Below, one piece after another: positions 55,796-64,000 of a DNA stretch of 64,000 nucleotides. Made by a program: the position numbers and the translations under genes. Source of the DNA: Misgurnus anguillicaudatus (lineage: Eukaryota; Chordata; Actinopteri; Cypriniformes; Cobitidae); contig NC_073361.2 of the NCBI RefSeq assembly GCF_027580225.2, positions 23,516,001 through 23,580,000 on the forward strand, in the 5' to 3' direction. Numbering within the stretch: the first letter of the stretch is position 1; every line of letters begins with the position of its first letter. The notes under the pieces are model-generated. The model had not been told where the DNA came from, made no database searches, and saw nothing but the letters and a program-made list of their open reading frames with translations.

Positions 55796-57945
55796 CACAC
55801 TATAGTCCAAAGTTTTTGTATGCGTTTTATTAGTAGTCATTATCCTAAAAATTTATCAAGCACAATCCGATGCATATTAATTAATCTGTTATAACTATAC
55901 AAATGGAGTCTTTTTTTTTGGATTTTGCATATTACAGTATATACAAGAACATATACAAATGGAGTCTTCTTAACGGTAGCACTATTCACTACAAATGGAA
56001 TGAAATTAGCAACAAACTATTGTTTAGTTAACCTGAATGTATAATTTTTCGTACACCCTTTGTTTTGAAATCAGTATCCTTTATCCTGTTTTCCAAGCTG
56101 TTTCTGCCATAATCTTTCTTTATATTTTGTCTCTTTGTATTCCACACTTTGTTTGTCATGCAGTGCTTTGTGGTGCGAGATAAATTGGATCAATTTGTCG
56201 CTATTCTGGATTTGGTGTTCGCTTGTACTGTAGCTCTAAACTGTCAAACCTCTCAAAATGCTTGCTACAGAGGTGAAAACGCAGAAAATTCTGAATTTTT
56301 TTTTTATAACGGACGAAAGTTTCAGAGGGAGTGTGTAAACGTGATTGACACAATGTATGGTCGTATTTATTTAGATCTTTAATCGACTCACTGAAACACA
56401 CTTCAGCTGTTGACTGAGTGGTGGTTTGACGTAGTATGGTTTAGTCTGGTACTCTAGAAGTGATTGTTTTTGTAGTGTTCTTTTTTCATAAAATACTGAT
56501 GCTCTTTGATAGTAGCTTTGGCGTGACTATTGAACCACATATGTGAAGTATAGTTCAGTGCCCGTCACATTTGAGCATTATTGAATTTTCTCCAAGGCTG
56601 AGAATGACACATAATGGGAAAATGTTTTTTAGTATATCATGTAATGTCTGGAGAGAAAGAAAAATCACTTTGGATAAAAGCATTCACCAAATGATGGGTA
56701 TTAGAAAGTAAGCAGAGATGTCTTCTCAAGAAACCTTCGGGCCCATTTCTCTTTCTGTCACATAAAGTACACAAGGTTTGTTCCACTATTTCACTGAAGG
56801 CGACTCATAGACACTTCATACCAGGCTAATGTTATTTTTTATTCCCCTTCTAGATTTATTGGGGGGAAGAATCCCGGCAGAGTTGTTCTTAGTAATGTTG
56901 TCAGCATGTTCATGTCATGGGGAGTTTCTTTCTCTCATCATTTCAATGACTTGCATCGGCAGCTGTGACTGTCTAGACGTTTTAGTCAGTAGTAGCTTTC
57001 CTTTGCAAAAGAATCATTTTATTCAGACTTTACTGTATATCATTTGTTATATAAATAAAAAAAAACATATTAATAAAGAATGACATTGTCTGTCACACAT
57101 TGACATTCCAGCAAGCAATTTTGTGTTTAAAAGATGTCTAATAACAGCCCGGACGTCTAGGCTAAAACAAGGCACCATTTGGGCTGTCAGTGAAAATGTA
57201 ATAGATGTCTAACTATTGCCCAAAAATAAATGAAATAAAAAATGAAACCAAACACCCTGTAATCACTGTTGACTTATGATGGAATATCGTACATCTCATT
57301 TTTTCAGTTCCGAAAGTAAATCATAAAAGTTTGAAAGAGCAAATGATGACATTTGTTTTATTTTTGGGTGAATTCTCCCTTGAAGATCACACTGAGTAAA
57401 TCTTCAGCACAGTCTCGCTTTATGAAGAAAGGCAGGATGTATAACAGGAGCTAAAGTGGTGCTGTCAGCCATGATGCTGTGATCGGTTCCCTATGGCTTT
57501 TGGAATAGAGTGGTGCCACCGCCTTATATGCTGTATCACATAGCATGATTAATGGTAGAAAATACATCCTTATGACCTCTCAAGCTTCTCTTTACCGTTA
57601 TTCCCTCAATCAAATCTCCTCCTGTCTGGACTTATATCCCAGGGGAACACCAGGCAAAGTTGGAGTTGACAACGCCCTCATTCCTCTCCATGAGGTGTAT
57701 AGGTTTGGAGCTGAAAGTGATTTCCTGTGTCTGTTGAAAAAGTTTTTTAACTGCAGTTTGATTTCGATGTGTGGCTCACAAAAATCTCAGTTTGTTTTTG
57801 CACAATTCATTGGTACTGTGAAAAGTGTCAAAAAAAAAAAAATGATGGTGATGATGAATAACGTATAGTAAAGCGAATAGTTTTCCTTAAGCATCAACAT
57901 TTCTAATGAATCTTCAGGATTTTTAAATTCAATTAATATACTCGA
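55796..57945. other. Intergenic, no gene recognised
   Basis: Only a SINE tail fragment (CACTTTGGATAAAAGCATTC, 56667-56686) is recognised. Open frames at 56149-56382 and 57545-57868 lack protein-like features. Confidence 0.4.
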
Positions 57946-59205
57946 TTAAAGAGATAGTTTCGGCCAAAAATGATATTAAACCCATGATTTACTCACCCAC
58001 AAGCCGTCCGAGCATATGTCCATCATTTTTCAGACGAACACATTTTCAGTTATTTTAGAAAACGTTTTAGATCTTCAGTTAATCAAATATAAAGTTACGG
58101 GGTCTACGTCCTTCAAGTCCAAAAAATGTGCTTTTATCCTTTCCCAAAGAAATCCAAACGGCTCCAGGATGATAAACAAAGGTCTTCTGAGGGTAATTCG
58201 CCCCATTTTGTTGTAGAAATATCCCCATTTAAAACTTTATTAATGAAAATAACTAGCTTTCGATAATGCCGCCATCTTAGACTCCTCTGTATTCAGGAGA
58301 GAGTATTAGCATAGTGTACGCACTTTTCTTAGAGACGTATGACAAATTCGGAGGGCGGGGGGCACAGAGCAGCAGCAGAGAAACCTCTGTAAACTGCGTA
58401 CGCTCTCATCTTGACTAAGATGGCGGCATTATCGGAAGCTAATTATTTTCGTTTATAAAGTTTTAAAGGGGACAGAGAATGAAAAACCATTTTTACCTTG
58501 TCTTTGTTGAATAATGGTAGTCTACCCACATTCACAAACATACAAAAAGTGCTAAACATGCTAAACATCTCAGTCTCATAGAAATTCCTCTCTTAGAAAT
58601 GTCAGCCAGAAAACAGCCCAATCTGAAAAACTGATGCTTATGACATCACAGGCATCTAACTGCCCTTCCACTTTAAAATAATTGGCTACATTTTTTGAGT
58701 GGCAGCAAAGTCAGCCAATCAGTAATGAGATTGAAAGTTAAGCCAGTAGGGGGAGCCAAATAGGTGCAAAACCACTTGTTTAAAATCTCCCACCCTAATA
58801 GAGCTATCTGAGAGAGGTTTTTAGGAAGCTTCTAAGGCATTACAGACCCAAACAAAATTTTTTTTGTCTACATGTCACATCACAGAACAAGAATAAATAC
58901 TCCGTTCAATCATTCTATGTCACCTTAAAATGTGGATATTTCTACAACAAAACGGCACGGATTACCCTCAGAAGGCCTTTGTTTATCATCGTGGAGCCGT
59001 TTGGATTTATTTTGTGAAGGATTTTTTGGACTTGAAGGTCGTGGACCCCATAACTTTACATTTGATTAACTGAAGGATCTAAAACATTTTCTAAAATAAT
59101 TGAAAATGTGTTCGTCTGAAAAATTAAGGACATATGCATCTCGGACAGCTTGGGGGTGAGTAAATCATGGGTTTAATATCATTTTTGACCGAACTATCCC
59201 TTTAA
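57946..59205. mobile_element. Long palindromic MITE, ATAGTTTCGGCC family (copy 2)
   Basis: TTAAAGAGATAGTTTCGGCC and GACCGAACTATCCCTTTAA ends, with the same interior as 21465-22297 (AACGGCTCCAGGATGATAAA, GCCGCCATCTTAGACTC). It is split by the element at 58463-58928. Confidence 0.85.
58463..58928. mobile_element. Complete nested element, AAAGGTGACATAGAATG family
   Basis: TTAAAGGGGACAGAGAATG and CATTCTATGTCACCTTAA ends are inverted with few mismatches. The truncated relative at 22457-22862 lies in the opposite orientation. Confidence 0.8.
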
Positions 59206-60709
59206 TGCTGATGTCCATCTTGGCCATGTGCAAACATATATTCAACATCAAACAAAATTTTAATGAAAATGTGATATTATTATTCCATATGTACAAAAAA
59301 AGATGCAATGAATGACGTAGTGATACCACCAGTTTGACACTACCTATATCACAAATTTGGCATGGTGGGGCGGTGAACAATGAGCCATGGCAGAAAGACA
59401 CACTGTCAAAATTTGTGAAGGATTTTCGACAGGTACCTCTTATGGTGCACCTCAGATAAATTGTCAGTCTTTGTAAGATATGCAAATTTAATGAGACACT
59501 ATTCCAGTTTGCAAATTATTTAAGACACATTTCACCATGTTTTTAGCAGTGCACATCAGTCACACAGTCAGTGTATAACTGTGCAAATTTAATATAATGC
59601 AGCTGTGACTGAATTTATCAAAGGAGAATTATATACTCAATATATTTAAAAAAAAATGTTACATTAGACATTAGACAGAATTCGATGTTTGGATATGCTG
59701 GGTTGATAACTCAACAGCATGTTCTGTCCAATATTAGCCCAGCCATTGGTTAAAACAAACCCAGCATTTTTTTGTGTTTGGAACAAGATTAAACACTCAG
59801 AATTGACAACTTAACTGTATTTAGTTCTTAGCTCTTAAAATTTTAAACCGTTGTAGCCTATCCAGTTGTAATTTTACTTTTATGTTGGGTTCCTGTAGCT
59901 CAGCTGGTGGGACATGATGCTAGCAACACCAAGATTATTGAGTATGTGTGAAAAGAATCCAGTGAATCTTAAATATTTGTCACATGTGGATGTTTTTGGA
60001 TGTGTGGTTAATGAGAGAGAGGAAAATAATCCAGACTATATATAAACCGAATCCTTTTCTGATCCTGAGGGCACTTCACTTTACTTATATGATCTAATCC
60101 GACTTCATTATTATGACCTTGGGCAGCACACTTTACTCTCAGGAAACTCAATAATATACTTCAGACTCCCTGCTGATGGCACACTCGAGGGATGAATTTC
60201 ATATCACTTTAGACAAAACAGTCCCCGTGTGATAAAAATCACAGAACGTGAGGAACGTGGTAAAATCAGGTGGTACATCTGAATGTTCCTTTCTTTTCAT
60301 TTTTTATTTGACTTCAATTAAACCGCATAGCCTTCAGCTATCTATGAGCCCTGTTGATATGCAGTTCTGTTTTGTGCATTAGGTGGTATAAAATCTAATT
60401 AAAGTCATAATAAAAAGGAAGTCACGCCCAATTTTACTTCCAAAATGTAACATTTTCAAGTAAACATGATTTTATTCACTGGGAATAGATTAGATCTTGT
60501 ATATGGTTGTTTTGTGTCAAATAGATGCCATTGCAAACAATCAGTGTGTAGGCCTACATTTTCTCCTTATCCTGAAAAATATAAGCATACTGTTTGGATA
60601 ATAGTTTGTTTTACAAAGATGTGCAACTAAACTGTTATGTAATCATGGTTATGAAAACTCTGGTGGTCAATGTCCAACACTGGTGCTCCTCTTTTGAATC
60701 AGTTTTAGC
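59206..60709. other. Intergenic; old MITE and SINE-head fragments
   Basis: 59695-59770 carries a GCTGGGTTGATAACTCAAC ... AAACCCAGCATTTTTT hairpin of the GTTGGGT family. 59893-59940 resembles a SINE tRNA-like head (CTGTAGCTCAGCTGGTGGGA). No gene. Confidence 0.45.
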
Positions 60710-60787
60710 TATATTAAAGCGTAACTAAACCGCTGGTCAGAGCCTGACTCCACCCACTGGCAATATTTGAAAAATACAAGAAAAGTG

Positions 60788-61697
60788 TAGCCTGGTAATA
60801 CCATCCTCTGCTATTTTGCTTCGCTTCATAGACAGAGTCTGGCTGGGCATAATTGACAATCGTTTTCCTTCTCGTGGGAGGGGCTTGTCTGAAGTTTAAA
60901 ATCATTGGTCTAAACGTAAGCCAATCACACATAACATTTGGATATGATGTGCCTTATTCGCCGGATCAGCCGCATCGAATCTCTGCTGTAAAATACACGC
61001 ATGATGTGAAAACAAACCCATCGAGCGAAATACCAGAGTTAACATGGCTATGAACGACTTTTGCAGATTATGTAAAGTAAATCGGGCCAGAGCTAGTTGA
61101 ACACTATCCTTACGGTGGCTTTCCACTCACGTCTAACGGGAGGAACGCCCCTCTCTCCTCTCAAACTCTTCCACCAGACAACCATAACCATATAATTAAA
61201 TCTTCCTACCTTATTTTCTGGTTAATCAGGAATGTCACCAAAGAATGTTTGCCCACGCGTCCTCCACCATTAACTGTGAACAATATAATGCCCTTCCATG
61301 ATTTCTCGATCGTTGTGCACGTCAAGCTGTGCTGCACACAGTTTCTCGCTGACGATCGGTAAAGTTGATAAATTAAACTTTTCCAAAAACTTGTCGGGAG
61401 CAGGGCAACAACATAATCTCCATTCAAATGTTTAACAAACACTTTTCTTGTTTGGGTTTAAGTTGGCAAGTGCCGGTTCTCCACAACAGAGCTTTCTGTG
61501 TCTTCATGTCCACAACAGACTACAACCGTAATTCGGCGTTTAGCGTCTACGTCACGGCTCTCAGCCCGCCCTCTGTTCGTTGATTGGACGGTCGTTTTGA
61601 GACCGGTGGAAAACGGTTTGAATGGGAGGTATCTCAGACTGAGTACAGAAGCGTAATGAAATTTAGCGGAAGTACGAAGTCTGACGTAGTCAGGCTA
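60788..61697. mobile_element. hAT-like element, TAGCCTG ends, with target duplication
   Basis: GAAAAGTG precedes TAGCCTGGTAATACCATC (60780-60787) and follows GACGTAGTCAGGCTA (at 61699-61706); AAGAAAAGTG is shared on both sides. 0.9 kb, no transposase. The flanking sequence (60714-60787, 61707-62000) may be an older repeat. Confidence 0.8.
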
Positions 61698-61706
61698 AGA
61701 AAAGTG

Positions 61707-63227
61707 GGCAGATCCCAACGAAGATAGATGGGACGAACTAAGCTTGTACCATGTGTGTGGTGAGATCGTAACAAGGGCGTGGTGAGCTTGAACCTGCTTA
61801 CGTCACGAGTTTTTTTTTTTTGGACCCAACATCCAATAGGAAAATTCAACTGCAGTAGCCACCGTTCAACCTGAAGAGGGCAGCACTCAGACGTTTTTAC
61901 ACCATTATAGTATAAAACACTTTATATCCAAATGTCAAAAAACTTACTAAAATCAATGAACAGCACTAATAAAGCATCATTCAAAAGTTGGTTTAGGGTA
62001 GTTACTCTGGCCCCGCCCCCAATCGCAACGGTCCTTTCCGCGAGTGGGCGTGGTTTGACTTTACACCTGGCCTACTTTAAGCAAAAATAACTCGACAGTA
62101 AAACTCATATAGATAATTTTTGAAGATAATCTGCACGATATATTTCCACATCTTCATATTGCTTCTCACAGCAGTGCCATGGGAGCATAGCTTATTTCCC
62201 GAAAAAATGTAGCTTTTTGGGATGCTTTTTTCCCCAAGTCCATTTTAGGGATATTTTAGTGTACTTCATAACTTGAATCACTGTCAGAGTATTGGAAGAG
62301 GGTATTTAAGGCAGCGTTGATGAAAATTTGTTGCGACAGTCACTATTCACACATATGATGCAAATGTGATTTGTTGAGACTCTTGGGATGTGTATATGCT
62401 TGAAAAAGGAGGACATGTATAGCCTGTAACTGCTAGCAATGACCTTAGTCTTCTCAAGGTGACAAAACTAGGTTTACATCTGAAAATGTGTAGATTGACA
62501 TTATAACAGATGTCATCAATTCATTCTGCAATAGACTTTTACATTAATATGTGACAAAATAAGTTCCTTTGCATAATAGTAGATGTAAAACCATTTTAAC
62601 CTTGCAATGTAAAAACATGACATTTTTTCTTTTGAGTAGCCAAATTACGTTATATTCAAGTAAATGAAGTGCAGAAGCAGCAGAATGGCATTTTTCTTCT
62701 TTTAAATTGACTTAGAGTACATTTAAAATCTAATTAATCTGAACAATTCATGTGTTCAAGTCTATGACCTTGTCATTGTAGTCAGTAATCAGCCAAGCTG
62801 CAATAACACATTTGAATGTTCATTCTGTTTTCATAGTCGTGTCCAATTTTCTGTCTTGATTTATGAAAGAAACTACATTAGATGGTGAATACAATCAGGT
62901 GGAAGCTGTGAAGGTAAGGATGCTTGGGTCATGTTTGTATGTGATTTTCTGTGTGGCTAATGAGAGGGAGGAAGTTAATCAAGATTGCACAAAAAAACAA
63001 TCCCACTTCATTTCACTTATGTCCACCCATATGGACTAATCAGACACCAAAATGACGTCCCACACACATACACTGGATTTCTTGCCAACATGATTTCTGT
63101 TTAGAACATGCAGGCAGTCACATGCATTTATTATGATAAAACACACAGTACATCTTTATAGTTTAGTCATGAAGCTCTTTTACGCAGCTGATTGGTTCTC
63201 TTTAAGTTGGTAGTGTAGTTAATCAAT
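61707..63227. other. Intergenic, no gene recognised
   Basis: 61960-62090 has a GC-rich GGCCCCGCCCCCAATCGC and GAGTGGGCGTGGTTTGAC stretch, probably repeat-derived. Nothing else is supported. Confidence 0.4.
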
Positions 63228-63840
63228 CTATGGACCTGCAGGCAGACCAATGAAAAGTTCATTGCAGTAATCTAGGCGTGATGATACAAATGCATGGATG
63301 ACAGTTTCAGCGTCTTTATTACTTATGAATGGACGGAGTTGGGCAATGCGATGGAGGTGAAAAAATGCAGATTTTGTAATAGAATTAATATGGGACTGAA
63401 AGGAAAGTGTGGAGTCAATGATTACACCTAGGTTTGTAACAGTATTGGATATTTTGATGTGAGAACCAGCAATTTCACAGGTGAAATTTGAAGAAATATT
63501 GGTGGTTAGTGACGGAGTTCCAATAAATATTATCTCAGTTTTATCCATGTTCAGTTTCAGAAAATTTGAATTAAGCCAATCTTTTATATCCTTTACACAA
63601 GCTGAAATTTTGTCAATTTGGGGAGGTGGGTTGGGTGTGCAGATAGAGTATAATTGAATATCATCAGGGTAAAAGTGATAAAAGTGATAGTCGAGACCAT
63701 GGTGTACTAAAATCTGACCAAGTGGTATGATATAGATTATGAATAATAGGGGCCCAAGAACGGATCCCTGGGGAACACCTCTCTTCAGGGGGACAGTAGG
63801 TGACCGGGAGTCCTTAACTGAGATGAAAAATTGTAATGTG
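63228..63840 (-). mobile_element. LINE (L2/CR1-like) reverse transcriptase fragment
   Basis: On the minus strand an open frame runs without stop from about 63838 to 63228. It contains GVPQGSVLGPLLF (reverse transcriptase motif), the catalytic YxDD box as YPDD instead of the usual YADD/YVDD, then LKLNMDKTEIIFIG, a LGVIIDSTLSFQSHI motif and SSRLDYCNELFIGLP, typical of non-LTR retrotransposons of fish. The endonuclease part and the 3' end are missing, so it is a dead internal fragment. Confidence 0.85.
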
Positions 63841-64000
63841 TGAGCATTTGAGAATCAATGGCAAACAAGACATATCAAAATATACGCAACCACAAATTAT
63901 GTTTGAGAGATGTAGAAAGGAAAGCTACAGTATCAGTGCTGATTATCAGTAATAACTTCATTTTCTCTGAACTGCTTCTCATTTCCACCATGTCAATGAC

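Overview
The window looks like a teleost nuclear genome, probably a cyprinid or a close otophysan relative. The evidence is short exons with GT-AG introns, AT-rich intergenic DNA, and very dense short DNA transposons (hAT-like elements with 8-bp target duplications and palindromic MITEs) of types familiar from cyprinid genomes. There are also tRNA-derived SINE copies and one LINE fragment. I see no bacterial, viral or CRISPR feature.

Three protein-coding genes can be reconstructed, all on the + strand. (1) 66-4185: the last three coding exons of a CC chemokine whose signal-peptide exon lies left of the window. (2) 12309-24882: a complete 18-coding-exon transferrin receptor 1 gene. The exons join in frame to exactly 2304 nt (767 codons plus stop), and five iron-responsive elements (A to E) follow in the 3' UTR at 25447-26022, with a poly(A) signal at 26797. 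(3) 32985-42417: an almost complete non-receptor tyrosine kinase tnk2 (ACK1) with N-terminal SAM-like region, kinase, SH3, CRIB region, long proline-rich tail with clathrin-box and EGFR/Mig6-type segments, and C-terminal UBA. One splice junction (the donor of the CRIB exon) cannot be resolved. The head-to-tail tfr1-tnk2 order matches the human TFRC-TNK2 neighbourhood at 3q29. TfR1 is a clathrin-pathway cargo and ACK1 is a clathrin-binding kinase, so the pairing makes functional sense, although synteny alone does not prove co-regulation.

Layout: 1-4.7 kb chemokine, whose intron carries a Tc1 remnant and a nested stack of elements; 4.7-12.3 kb region upstream of tfr1 with three complete hAT-like elements, a tandem duplication and MITEs; 12.3-26.8 kb tfr1 and its 3' UTR; 26.8-33 kb intergenic DNA, candidate tnk2 promoter, a large nested palindromic element and a 163-bp CT microsatellite; 33-42.4 kb tnk2; 42.4-64 kb tnk2 3' UTR followed by about 19 kb of repeat-rich DNA with no recognisable host exon, ending in a LINE reverse-transcriptase fragment on the minus strand.

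I found no previously undescribed system. The most useful observations are the complete five-IRE array with AATAAA signals in the middle of it, replacement of the RGD transferrin-binding motif by KGS, the unresolved tnk2 CRIB splice junction, and a set of hAT insertions dated by intact target duplications, several nested inside one another. Family names and human comparisons are from general knowledge; no database search was run.
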